Below are positions 1-6,195 of a stretch of DNA of 10,794 nt, one piece after another. Position 1 is the first letter of the stretch, and the number at the start of each line of letters is the position of its first letter. Under the pieces are notes generated by a model, which saw nothing but the letters and a program-made list of their open reading frames with translations, did not search any database and was not told the DNA's origin. The stretch covers positions 1 through 10,794 of the forward strand of contig CAJBBC010000018.1 of assembly GCA_903951185.1 (NCBI GenBank), given 5' to 3'. Both the position numbers and the translations under genes were made by a program. The stretch comes from an uncultured Actinomycetes bacterium (lineage in GTDB: Bacteria; Actinomycetota; Actinomycetes; S36-B12; UBA5976).

Positions 1-447
1 ATTGAAGATGCTGTTTCTGCAACTCGTGCAGCCATTGACGAAGGCATTGTTTCAGGTGGTGGCTCAGCGATTATTCATGCTGCCGACATTCTCAAAGACA
101 GCCTTGGCTTAACAGGTGACCAAGCAGTTGGTGTGCAGATAGTTCGTCGCGGTGTGATTGAACCACTTCGTTGGATTGCTGAAAACGCAGGCATGGAAGG
201 CTATGTTGTAGTTGATAAAGTTCGCGAACTCGGCGTTGGCCAAGGTCTAAATGCAGCCACTGGTGAATACGGCGACTTAATTAAGCAAGGCGTTATCGAT
301 CCAGTAAAAGTCACTCGAAGTGCACTTGAAAATGCTGCGTCGATTGCAGGAATGTTACTGACTACGGAAGCTCTTGTTGTTGAGAAAAAAGAAGTTGCTG
401 ACGATGACAGCGGTCATGGTCACAAACATTCCGGACATACGCACTAG
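1..447 (+). CDS. groEL: Chaperonin GroEL (Hsp60), 3' end only, His-rich tail
   Basis: The open frame runs from the first base of the window to TAG at 445-447 and gives 148 residues of the C-terminal equatorial domain of a 60-kDa chaperonin. The frame opens with IEDAVSATRAAIDEGIVSGG, a textbook GroEL segment, and continues through the A-x-N-A-G-x-E-G and G-x-N-A-A-T-G-E-Y motifs and the D-P-x-K-V-T-R-S-A-L-E-N-A-x-S-I-A stretch. GroEL folds proteins in the cytoplasm as an ATP-driven double ring with GroES; the start and the ATP-binding N-terminus lie outside the window. The tail after the equatorial domain is acidic and then His-rich (HGHKHSGHTH, five His in ten residues), like the GroEL1/Cpn60.1 copy of mycobacteria and unlike the GGM-repeat tail of the housekeeping copy. 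An ATG at position 139 and other internal starts are not real starts. A strong terminator follows 20 bases downstream. Confidence 0.96.
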   Translation: MEDAVSATRAAIDEGIVSGGGSAIIHAADILKDSLGLTGDQAVGVQIVRRGVIEPLRWIAENAGMEGYVVVDKVRELGVGQGLNAATGEYGDLIKQGVIDPVKVTRSALENAASIAGMLLTTEALVVEKKEVADDDSGHGHKHSGHTH

Positions 448-466
448 GCGCTTGCCCAACTAAATT

Positions 467-508
467 AAAATAAAATCCGAGCTAATTATTTAGCTCGGAT
501 TTTATTTT
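467..508. terminator. Bidirectional intrinsic terminator after groEL
   Basis: Perfect 19-bp inverted repeat (467-485 with 490-508) around a 4-base TTAT loop. The centre of the stem is GC-bearing (TCCGAGCTAA) and its outer part is A-rich on the left and T-rich on the right (T tract to 509), so it can terminate transcription in either direction. It begins 20 bases after the groEL stop and insulates the chaperonin from the asparaginase–ABC unit. Confidence 0.9.
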
Positions 509-542
509 TAAATTTAATAGCGGGCTTACCCTAGTTAAACTC

Positions 543-560
543 TAAAATTTATAAATTTTA
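543..560. repeat. 18-bp perfect AT palindrome flanked by direct repeats, upstream of asparaginase promoter
   Basis: Positions 543-560 are a perfect 18-bp palindrome made only of A and T (TAAAATTTATAAATTTTA). An 8-base direct repeat TTAAACTC sits on each side, at 535-542 and 558-565, 23 bases apart, the second copy overlapping the palindrome end. The block ends 32 bases before the -35 box of the asparaginase promoter, a suitable position for a dimeric regulator or an UP-like element. No protein is known to bind it; AT-rich spacers can produce such dyads by chance. Confidence 0.4.
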
Positions 561-592
561 AACTCGCGCAGAGAAACTATTTGATAAATCGC

Positions 593-621
593 TTGACACT
601 AATGAATTTGGATCCAATACT
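593..621 (+). promoter_or_regulatory. Sigma-70-type promoter of the asparaginase–ABC operon
   Basis: A perfect -35 box TTGACA (593-598) is followed by a 17-base spacer and a -10 box AATACT (616-621, 4 of 6 to TATAAT). The start of transcription would be near 628, leaving a leader of about 43 bases before the GTG at 671. A 6-bp inverted repeat (AGATCA 623-628, TGATCT 649-654) brackets the early leader and could be a regulator site. The placement directly after the groEL terminator makes it the likely promoter for the whole five-gene unit. Confidence 0.65.
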
Positions 622-670
622 GAGATCAGTTCAAAACTAAATTCAAGGTGATCTAGTAGAGAGTTTCTTA

Positions 671-1666
671 GTGAGCAATAGTTTCTCGGCGAATCCTTAT
701 TTCGAAACCAACCCAGTTTTAGTCGAAGTAGTGCGCTCCGGCTATGTGGAATCTATCCATCGTGGTTCGGTTGTTTTATATGACCAGTCAGGGAACATCC
801 GAACTTTTGGTCATCCAGATCGCCAAACTTATCCCCGCTCTTCACATAAACCACTTCAAGCAGTTGCAATGGTTCGAAGTGGACTGGACCTACCTCCACA
901 TTTACTGGCTTTAGTTGGCGCTAGCCATGAAGGCACTAAAGAGCATGTCGAGACTGCCAAGGCGATTCTGGCCACAGCCGGGCTCGATGAAAAAGCTTTA
1001 GATAACACCATGAGTATGCCGGAATCACCAAAAGCTGCTTACGAATGGGCTAGCGCAGGTGGCCGAGCCGATCGCATACATCACAATTGCTCGGGAAAAC
1101 ATTCGGGCATGGTGGCAACATGTGTAATCAATAATTGGCCAACCCAAGGATATCGAGATCCAGAACATCCTTTACAAAAAGCAATTCTGGCCACAGTTGA
1201 AGATTTGGCTGAAGAGAAGATTGGTGCAACTGCAGTTGATGGCTGTGGAGCTCCAATCCATGCGATTTCGACTAAAGGTCTTGCGCTAGCTTTTCGAAAA
1301 ATTCGGTTAGCTGCTCCTGGCACGCCTGAAGCCCAAGTGGCTGACGCAATGTCGGCTTACCCGTTCTTAGTTGGTGGCGAAGGGCGCGATGTCACAGATT
1401 TAATGATTGGTGCGCCAGGCGTATTTGCCAAAGACGGAGCTGAAGCTGTTTATGGTGCAGCACACCTAGATGGTCGAGCAATGGCTTCTAAGTTAGATGA
1501 TGGTGCACTTAGATCCAGTGGCACTGTGTTCGCTGCAGTCCTAAAATCTTGGGGCTATGACACTCCAGAAGTTAATGAATGGTTTTCATATCCAGTACTT
1601 GGTGGCGGAAATCGTGTCGGTGAAATTAGACCATCGAAAGAATTCTTAGATTGGCTTGGAGTTTAA
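671..1666 (+). CDS. L-asparaginase, PF06089 (Rhizobium etli ReAV-like) type
   Basis: 331-residue cytoplasmic enzyme of the Asparaginase_II family (PF06089), unrelated in fold to the E. coli AnsA/AnsB enzymes; it hydrolyses L-asparagine to aspartate and ammonia. The residues known from the R. etli enzyme ReAV are all present: the serine–lysine S-x-x-K pair (S57, K60, in RSSHKPLQA), a second serine in ASHEG (S85), the metal-site C-S-G-K pair (C140, K143), a second metal Cys in DGCGAP (C192), and a lysine in FAKDG (K254). The start is GTG at 671 behind a modest GAGAG (659-663) with 7 bases spacing; no nearer ATG gives a full domain. There is no signal peptide. It is first in the operon, two bases upstream of the transporter ATPase start, which suggests that imported asparagine is deamidated for nitrogen. 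Glutaminase side activity cannot be judged from sequence. Confidence 0.93.
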   Translation: MSNSFSANPYFETNPVLVEVVRSGYVESIHRGSVVLYDQSGNIRTFGHPDRQTYPRSSHKPLQAVAMVRSGLDLPPHLLALVGASHEGTKEHVETAKAILATAGLDEKALDNTMSMPESPKAAYEWASAGGRADRIHHNCSGKHSGMVATCVINNWPTQGYRDPEHPLQKAILATVEDLAEEKIGATAVDGCGAPIHAISTKGLALAFRKIRLAAPGTPEAQVADAMSAYPFLVGGEGRDVTDLMIGAPGVFAKDGAEAVYGAAHLDGRAMASKLDDGALRSSGTVFAAVLKSWGYDTPEVNEWFSYPVLGGGNRVGEIRPSKEFLDWLGV

Positions 1667-1668
1667 AA

Positions 1669-2433
1669 ATGGAATTTTCTTCGCAACCAAAGTCGACAGA
1701 AGCTTTAGTGTCTCTAAAGAATGTAAATAAGTCATTTGGCGATAACCAAGTGCTCTATGACATTAACTTGGATATTTCACCTGGCGAAGTTGTTGTACTT
1801 GTTGGCCCAAGTGGATCAGGTAAGTCGACCCTCTGCCGCTGCATTAATCGCCTTGAAACAATTAACTCTGGGGAAGTTCATGTGAATGGCGAATTACTGC
1901 CACTTGAAGGTAAAGATCTAAGTCGAATCCGTGCTGATGTCGGAATGGTTTTCCAGTCCTTCAATCTTTTCGGTCATATGACAGCTTTGGAAAATATCAC
2001 AGTTGCGCCGATTAAAGTTCGTGGCACTGACAAGAAAACTGCCAATGAGCTTGGAATGAAATTACTTACCAGAGTAGGCATTCCAGAAAAAGCAAACCAA
2101 TATCCAGCTGAGTTATCGGGTGGACAACAGCAACGCGTTGCTATCGCTCGTGCATTAGCAATGAATCCAAAAGTAATGCTTTTTGACGAACCAACATCGG
2201 CACTTGATCCAGAAATGATTAACGAAGTTTTGGATGTAATGACAAGTTTGGCGCAAGACGGGATGACCATGCTTATTGTCACTCATGAAATGGGATTTGC
2301 CCGGCGAGCTGCTAATCGCGTGATCTTTATGGATGAAGGAAGAATTGTTGAGCAAGCTTCTCCCGCGGAATTCTTCTCGAATCCAAAAACTGATCGAGCC
2401 AAAGATTTTCTCTCGAAGATTCTTCAGCATTAA
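1669..2433 (+). CDS. gluA: Polar amino-acid ABC transporter, ATP-binding protein (GluA/GlnQ family)
   Basis: 254-residue ATPase powering an amino-acid importer at the inner face of the membrane. All ABC motifs are visible: Walker A GPSGSGKST (46-54), Q-loop glutamine Q96 in MVFQSFNLF, signature LSGGQ (149-153), Walker B VMLFDEP (169-175) with catalytic E174, D-loop SALD, and switch histidine H206 in VTHEMG. The length and the FQSFNLF/GHMTALENI style are typical of the GlnQ/GluA/HisP family. The start is ATG 1669, two bases after the asparaginase stop, with TTGGAG (1656-1661) 7 bases upstream; an upstream in-frame TTG at 1651 lies inside the asparaginase gene and is not needed. Gene order with the next three genes matches corynebacterial gluABCD, hence the symbol; the actual substrate (Glu, Gln, Asp or Asn) is not settled, and the neighbouring asparaginase favours Asn/Asp. 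Confidence 0.93.
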   Translation: MEFSSQPKSTEALVSLKNVNKSFGDNQVLYDINLDISPGEVVVLVGPSGSGKSTLCRCINRLETINSGEVHVNGELLPLEGKDLSRIRADVGMVFQSFNLFGHMTALENITVAPIKVRGTDKKTANELGMKLLTRVGIPEKANQYPAELSGGQQQRVAIARALAMNPKVMLFDEPTSALDPEMINEVLDVMTSLAQDGMTMLIVTHEMGFARRAANRVIFMDEGRIVEQASPAEFFSNPKTDRAKDFLSKILQH

Positions 2434-2482
2434 TTTGCGGACTAATCGGCAAGAGAAAAAACCCAACAAGATAGGGAGAAAG

Positions 2483-3364
2483 ATGCAACATAGAACCAAA
2501 ATGAAAGCCATGGGAAGTTTGCTTGCTGTTACAGCACTCTTACTAACTGGCTGCTCAAGTAGTGAAGATAGCGCAGAATCAACTACTACAAATAGCTTCC
2601 CGGCTGATAGCACAATGGCAAAAATTGCTGCTAAAGGCAAACTAGTTGTCGGTACTGCATATGACACACCACTCTTTTCTGTAAAGAATCCAACTACTGG
2701 AGAAATTGAAGGCTTTGACGCTGCTTTTTCTCGTCTAGTTGCAGAAAAGCTAACTGGCAGTGCAGACAACATCGAATGGGTTGAAACTGCTTCAGAAAAC
2801 CGCATGCCATTTCTTGAAAATGGAAAAGTGGATATCGTAATCAAAACTTTCACAATTACTGCTGAACGTGATGAGCGAATCGACTTTGCTGGACCTTACT
2901 ACTTAGTTGGTCAAGACATGATGGTTCGCGCTGACTACACCAAAGTAACCAAAGTTGAAGATCTTAATGATCCATCAATCAAGGTTTGTGATGGCGTAGG
3001 CACAGTGACATCTGAGAACATTCGCAAGAGCGCTCCAGATGCAAACATCACCGAAGTTGAAGACACCAACCTTTGTGTTGAAGGTGTTAAAGATGGACGT
3101 TTCGATGTTTATGTTGATGACGATGCCTACATGGGCGGCGTTGTTGCACTAACACCAGACGAAATCAAGCTCGTTGGTGCACCATTCACTAAAGAAGGCC
3201 TTGGTTGGGGTATTGCAAATAATGACCCTGTATTCCAAGCCTGGCTTAATGAATTACTACAAACAGCAATCGATGATGGCACCTGGGTTAAGTTCTATGA
3301 CGCCAGCATTGGTTCTGTACTAGGCACCAAGCCACAAATCCCTACGGTTGGCATGATTCCGTAA
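2483..3364 (+). CDS. gluB: Amino-acid ABC transporter substrate-binding lipoprotein (SBP_bac_3, GluB-like)
   Basis: 293-residue solute-binding protein of family 3. The N-terminus is a lipoprotein signal: basic start (MQHRTKMK), hydrophobic core, lipobox LLTGC with lipidated C24, then a Ser/Thr/Glu-rich linker (25-45). The mature domain has the family hallmarks: GKLVVGTAYDTPLFS near 52-66, GFDAAFSRLVAE (78-88), and TITAERDERIDFAGPYY (124-140), which corresponds to the usual T-I-T-x-E-R-x-x-x-x-x-F motif. Two cysteines outside the signal (C169, C198) could form a disulfide. The start is ATG 2483 behind AGGGAG (2473-2478, 4-base gap); the frame is open further upstream into the ATPase gene but carries no signal sequence there. 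The length is close to GluB of Corynebacterium. Anchored outside the cytoplasmic membrane, it captures the amino acid and delivers it to the two permeases encoded next. Confidence 0.93.
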   Translation: MQHRTKMKAMGSLLAVTALLLTGCSSSEDSAESTTTNSFPADSTMAKIAAKGKLVVGTAYDTPLFSVKNPTTGEIEGFDAAFSRLVAEKLTGSADNIEWVETASENRMPFLENGKVDIVIKTFTITAERDERIDFAGPYYLVGQDMMVRADYTKVTKVEDLNDPSIKVCDGVGTVTSENIRKSAPDANITEVEDTNLCVEGVKDGRFDVYVDDDAYMGGVVALTPDEIKLVGAPFTKEGLGWGIANNDPVFQAWLNELLQTAIDDGTWVKFYDASIGSVLGTKPQIPTVGMIP

Positions 3365-3378
3365 AGGACTAAAAAGAC

Positions 3379-4032
3379 ATGGACTTTATTTACATAGTTA
3401 GCGAATATTGGCCCATGTTTTTGCGGGGTGCGGAGATGACTATTTTCTTAACAGTCACCTCCGCACTCTTAGCATTTTTTATCGGTGCAGTTGTGGCCGT
3501 TATGCGAATTGGTCCTATTCCACCCCTTCGGGCGGTCGCCTCGGTTTATATCGAAATAATGCGGGCCATCCCGCTATTAGCTTTAATTATTTTATTTCTA
3601 GTCGGCTTACCTAAAGTTGGCGTGTTTTACTCCACAACAATTACAGCGATTTTAACCTTGGGTATTTATACCGGGGCTTACGTTGCCGAAGCATTACGTG
3701 CAGGTTTTCGTACTGTGCCTAAGGGTCAAATTGAAGCAGCTCGGGCTTTAGGTATGACTTTTGGAAAAATGTTTAAGAATGTTTTACTTCCACAGTCGAT
3801 CAGAAGTGTTATCCCACCAATGGGTAACTTGCTGGTTAGTAACATCAAAGCAACTGCTTTAGCTGGTGCAGTTGGTGTTCAGGAGATTTATTGGGTTGCT
3901 TCTCGAGTAAATTTTGACTCGGCGCGATCTTTGGCAGTTTTCTTGTTGGCTGCACTGTGCTACTTAGCAATAGCTCTGCCAACTGGTTTTCTTTGGAATA
4001 AACTCGAAGTGCGAATGCAGATTGTCCGATGA
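3379..4032 (+). CDS. gluC: Amino-acid ABC transporter permease 1 (HisM/GluC family)
   Basis: 217-residue integral membrane protein with about five hydrophobic segments (roughly 18-42, 56-76, 83-104, 150-170, 183-205). The cytoplasmic EAA loop that docks on the ATPase is clear: GQIEAARALGMTFGKMF (115-131) followed by LLPQSIR. The MRAIPLLALIILF segment (62-74) is the usual HisM/GlnP-family motif. The start is ATG 3379, 14 bases after the binding-protein stop, with AAAGGA (3363-3368) overlapping that stop. It pairs with the following permease as a heterodimer, as in GluCD. Its 3' end overlaps the next gene by ATGA (4029-4032), implying translational coupling and roughly equal output of the two permeases. 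Confidence 0.92.
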   Translation: MDFIYIVSEYWPMFLRGAEMTIFLTVTSALLAFFIGAVVAVMRIGPIPPLRAVASVYIEIMRAIPLLALIILFLVGLPKVGVFYSTTITAILTLGIYTGAYVAEALRAGFRTVPKGQIEAARALGMTFGKMFKNVLLPQSIRSVIPPMGNLLVSNIKATALAGAVGVQEIYWVASRVNFDSARSLAVFLLAALCYLAIALPTGFLWNKLEVRMQIVR

Positions 4033-4862
4033 GCAAAGAAAAAGATTTCCTTTTTGATGACATTGGGCCAATTGCCCAACGGCGAGTTTGGATTGGCAGT
4101 GCAATCGCAACTTTAATAATTCTCTGGGTTATGTGGATCGTTATTCAGCGGTTTGCAGACAATGGCCAATTTGAACTTCGTCGATGGGAGCTATTTGCCC
4201 ATCCTGGAACTTGGAAATTCTTAGCAGGTGGCTTGGCCAATACGCTGAAGGCCGCAGCTATCACGGCTTGTATTTCTTTCCCGCTTTCAATTTTTATGGC
4301 ATTAGCTCGGTTATCAAAAAATCCGATTCTGTCGAAACCAGCGGTGGCATTCGTTGAATTCTTTCGGTCGATGCCATTAGTTATTTTGATTTTATTTATT
4401 GCTGTTTCAGCACCAACAACTGGAATCTTCAAACTTTCTGGGTTGTGGGTATTGGTTATTGGTATGTCGATGTACTACATCGCAGTTTTCTCTGAAGTTG
4501 TTCGCGCTGGCATCATTTCACTTCCATCGGGTCAACGCGAAGCAGCTATGGCGCTGGGAATGAATTATCGCCAAAGTATGCGGTTAATCGAATTACCTCA
4601 AGCACTTTACGCAATGACGCCAGCAATTATGAGCCAGCTACTCTTCTTAGTTCAGGATACGAGTATCGGCTACATCATTCCGTATGAAGAGCTATTACGT
4701 CGCGGTAAAAATATTGAGTCGTACCAACCGATTTCGATACTACAAACTTACTTAGTCGTGACATTGGTTTACGCAATCGTGAGTTTGAGCTTGTTGTGGC
4801 TAACCAATCGAATTGAACGAAGTCGCGAGTTAGCTACGCCACGAATTCCAAAAGGAGCATAA
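4029..4862 (+). CDS. gluD: Amino-acid ABC transporter permease 2 (HisM/GluD family)
   Basis: 277-residue integral membrane protein with an N-terminal cytoplasmic extension (MSKEKDFLFDDIGPIAQRR) before the first membrane segment (about 22-42), as in the longer GluD partner of corynebacteria. A second EAA loop is visible, GQREAAMALGMNYRQSM, at about 168-184, followed by IELPQAL. The motif FFRSMPLVILILFI matches the family segment that precedes the core helices. The start ATG overlaps the stop of permease 1 as ATGA, and no independent ribosome site is needed. The C-terminus is basic and cytoplasmic (TNRIERSRELATPRIPKGA). The stop TAA (4860-4862) runs directly into the operon terminator, confirming this as the last gene of the unit. 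Confidence 0.92.
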   Translation: MSKEKDFLFDDIGPIAQRRVWIGSAIATLIILWVMWIVIQRFADNGQFELRRWELFAHPGTWKFLAGGLANTLKAAAITACISFPLSIFMALARLSKNPILSKPAVAFVEFFRSMPLVILILFIAVSAPTTGIFKLSGLWVLVIGMSMYYIAVFSEVVRAGIISLPSGQREAAMALGMNYRQSMRLIELPQALYAMTPAIMSQLLFLVQDTSIGYIIPYEELLRRGKNIESYQPISILQTYLVVTLVYAIVSLSLLWLTNRIERSRELATPRIPKGA

Positions 4863-4898
4863 AAAAACCCGGGCTGTTACATAAGCCCGGGTTTTTTT
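4861..4898. terminator. Perfect bidirectional terminator between convergent ABC operon and rhodopsin
   Basis: A perfect 15-bp inverted repeat (4861-4875 with 4884-4898) with an 8-base loop: seven A's, CCCGGGCT, loop, AGCCCGGG, seven T's. It gives a GC-rich stem followed by a U tract on both strands, so it ends the permease operon from the left and the rhodopsin transcript from the right. It begins within the gluD stop codon and lies 9 bases beyond the rhodopsin stop, leaving almost no spare sequence between the convergent genes. Confidence 0.95.
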
Positions 4899-4907
4899 AT
4901 TTAGTGC

Positions 4908-5690
4908 TTAGCTACCGTATTCAGCTTTTGCGTGTTCCGGTGAATCTTCAGCTGACTTGATGCGAGCAATTGTGAAGATCATTAGACCAAATAAACACTT
5001 GGCTAAAATATCTGCAATTGTGTATCCGGTTTCACGAGCAACGAAAGATGCTGGATCAAATCCAGTTGCATTCATGTTCATGATGAAGGAAATCGGGTAA
5101 ACGCCCCAAGTTGCTAGAAGTAATAAACGAAGCAGTCTGATTTTTTCACGCACTGCTGCGGATTGACGTTCCAGACTCTTACCTAGTTCTACGAATAATA
5201 CGTAAAGAATGTAAAGGAATGGAATTGTTGAAAGTGCACCCCAGACAGATGGAGAAATTCCCATGATGTCTAGACGAGCGTCACCTGGGTAACCAAGTGC
5301 GATCATTAGTGCAGCTGCTGGTACAAGTTTGTACATCATTGACTTCTGTACTGAACGAGCAAGTGCAAGTACGGCAACTGTTTCAAGCATTAGCAGTGGA
5401 ACTGTTAAGAACCAGTCCACATAACGGTAACCAACGTTGTAAGCAACAACGCCCATACCATCTGTACCGAATGCATGTTTGAAATCATCAAACATTCGGA
5501 AGTAGTGGTAAGCAGCAATTGATGTCACTGTTGCAGAAACCATCACGGCCATGCGGTAACGAGGTAATACTCGGTCGCGGGCCATGAATAGGAATAGTGC
5601 AGTGAATAACATGCTCGCAATACCTAGCGAAAGCATGTTGTAGATAACGGTGTATTGACCGTTATCTAAAAATGGAGATAGGTTTCCCAT
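4908..5690 (-). CDS. actR: Actinorhodopsin: light-driven outward proton pump
   Basis: 260-residue, seven-helix microbial rhodopsin (helices about 13-37, 44-65, 89-111, 118-135, 147-169, 184-206, 223-244). In helix C the sequence RYVDWFLTVPLLMLE gives the proton-pump triad D92, T96, E103 (DTE: Schiff-base acceptor, Thr, proton donor) with counter-ion helper R89. The retinal Schiff base is K231 and its partner D227 (ADILAK). H62 in helix B matches the His that hydrogen-bonds the acceptor Asp in proteorhodopsins. The tuning site is L100, which predicts green absorption. Helix E begins VWGALSTIP, with G151 at the position of the carotenoid-window Gly of xanthorhodopsin-type pumps. The start is ATG 5690, set by GGAAGGA 9 bases upstream; an in-frame TTG six codons earlier would include that ribosome site. 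No retinal or carotenoid synthesis gene is in the window. It is transcribed toward, and closed by, the terminator at 4861-4898. Confidence 0.96.
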   Translation of the reverse strand: MGNLSPFLDNGQYTVIYNMLSLGIASMLFTALFLFMARDRVLPRYRMAVMVSATVTSIAAYHYFRMFDDFKHAFGTDGMGVVAYNVGYRYVDWFLTVPLLMLETVAVLALARSVQKSMMYKLVPAAALMIALGYPGDARLDIMGISPSVWGALSTIPFLYILYVLFVELGKSLERQSAAVREKIRLLRLLLLATWGVYPISFIMNMNATGFDPASFVARETGYTIADILAKCLFGLMIFTIARIKSAEDSPEHAKAEYGS

Positions 5691-5699
5691 TCTTTTCGA

Positions 5700-5706
5700 T
5701 CCTTCC
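5700..5706 (-). promoter_or_regulatory. Ribosome binding site fixing the rhodopsin start
   Basis: On the minus strand GGAAGGA lies 9 bases upstream of ATG 5690-5688. The longer reading from TTG at 5708 would place this purine run inside the coding sequence (Glu-Gly-Ser), so the ATG, giving a 260-residue protein, is preferred. Confidence 0.8.
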
Positions 5707-5714
5707 AATCGGAT

Positions 5715-5753
5715 GCCGTTGAATAATTGGATTTATTCGTACTATTCAGCGGC
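5715..5753. repeat. 11-bp near-perfect inverted repeat in the rhodopsin leader or promoter
   Basis: GCCGTTGAATA (5715-5725) is matched by TATTCAGCGGC (5743-5753), 10 of 11 positions inverted, with a 17-base spacer. It lies only 8 bases upstream of the rhodopsin ribosome site. Read as DNA it could be an operator for a dimeric regulator; read as RNA it could be a leader hairpin, although on the rhodopsin-sense strand the odd pair is C-A rather than G-U, which weakens the RNA reading. A weak -10-like AATAGT (5746-5741, minus strand) overlaps its promoter-distal arm. Confidence 0.45.
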
Positions 5754-5779
5754 ACTATGTTTTAACTTACAAGCACAAA

Positions 5780-5813
5780 GTGCGTTTCGCACCGTGAAAA
5801 AACATTAATGTTT
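5780..5813. repeat. Two further dyads between whiB and rhodopsin
   Basis: 5780-5792 is a perfect 5-bp hairpin, GTGCG-TTT-CGCAC. 5800-5813 is a perfect 14-bp palindrome, AAACATTAATGTTT. With the dyad at 5715-5753 and the hairpin at 5849-5871, the 193-base space between whiB and rhodopsin holds four dyad elements and no gene. The rhodopsin promoter must lie here if it is not read through from whiB, but I see no convincing -35/-10 pair. Confidence 0.4.
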
Positions 5814-5848
5814 CGTGTTGGAATGAATATTTGGCCTAATTTCAAGTG

Positions 5849-5871
5849 AAAAGTGCCCATCTGGGACTTTT
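5849..5871 (-). terminator. Probable terminator of whiB
   Basis: On the minus strand AAAAGTCCC, loop AGAT, GGGCACTTTT forms a 9-bp stem with one bulged base and ends in a short U run, 13 bases past the whiB stop. The stem is short and the T run is only four bases, so some read-through into rhodopsin is possible. Confidence 0.55.
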
Positions 5872-5883
5872 AGAAAGGCTTTA

Positions 5884-6186
5884 TTAGGAAGCGCTACCCT
5901 TTGATTTTTGGTCAATTAGTGCGATGACGGCGAACCTTTCATCTTCACTTAAGCCACCCCACACGCCATAAGGTTCCCGAGTTTTGATCGAATGGTCACG
6001 ACATTGGTTAACCACCGGACAAGTACTGCAGATTACTTTGGCGCGAGCTATGCGGTTTTCCCTAGCCGGACCGCGCTCACCCTCTGGGTGATAGAAAACT
6101 GAGGAATCAAGGCCACGGCAGGCAGAATCCAATTGCCAATCCCAGAAATCTGAGTTTGGACCAGGTAAACGAGTTATATCTGCCAT
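5884..6186 (-). CDS. whiB3: WhiB-family Fe-S transcription factor, WhiB3/WhiD-like
   Basis: 100-residue actinobacterial regulator that binds a [4Fe-4S] cluster and acts as a redox/NO-responsive partner of the principal sigma factor. The four cluster cysteines are C23, C53, C56 and C62 (C-x29-C-x2-C-x5-C), followed by the turn motif GVWGGL (74-79). The N-terminal LPGPNSDFWDWQL and FYHPEGERG segments are those of the WhiB3/WhiD subgroup, and with this start the cysteine numbering equals that of M. tuberculosis WhiB3. An in-frame ATG at 6213 would add nine residues but lies upstream of the inferred -10 box and has no ribosome site, so ATG 6186 is chosen; AAGGAG sits only 2 bases before it, unusually close. 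The basic C-terminal tail (QKSKGSAS) after GGLSEDER is shorter than the family's usual DNA-binding tail. It is divergent from the MerR-type gene. Confidence 0.92.
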   Translation of the reverse strand: MADITRLPGPNSDFWDWQLDSACRGLDSSVFYHPEGERGPARENRIARAKVICSTCPVVNQCRDHSIKTREPYGVWGGLSEDERFAVIALIDQKSKGSAS

Positions 6187-6195
6187 AACTCCTTC

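Noticed and set aside
2333..2482. 50-residue N-terminal extension of the binding protein
   Set aside because: It overlaps the ATPase gene and would bury the lipoprotein signal peptide inside the protein; ATG 2483 has a ribosome site and gives a proper signal with lipobox.
2155..2853. 232-codon open frame on the minus strand
   Set aside because: It lies antisense across the end of the ABC ATPase and the start of the binding protein, both of which have complete motifs; the translated product is Ser-rich and low in family character, and it has no ribosome site or plausible operon.
4861..4898. Mobile-element terminal repeat
   Set aside because: The perfect inverted repeat has A/T tracts on both sides and sits between two convergent stops, which is explained fully by a bidirectional terminator; no transposase gene is present.
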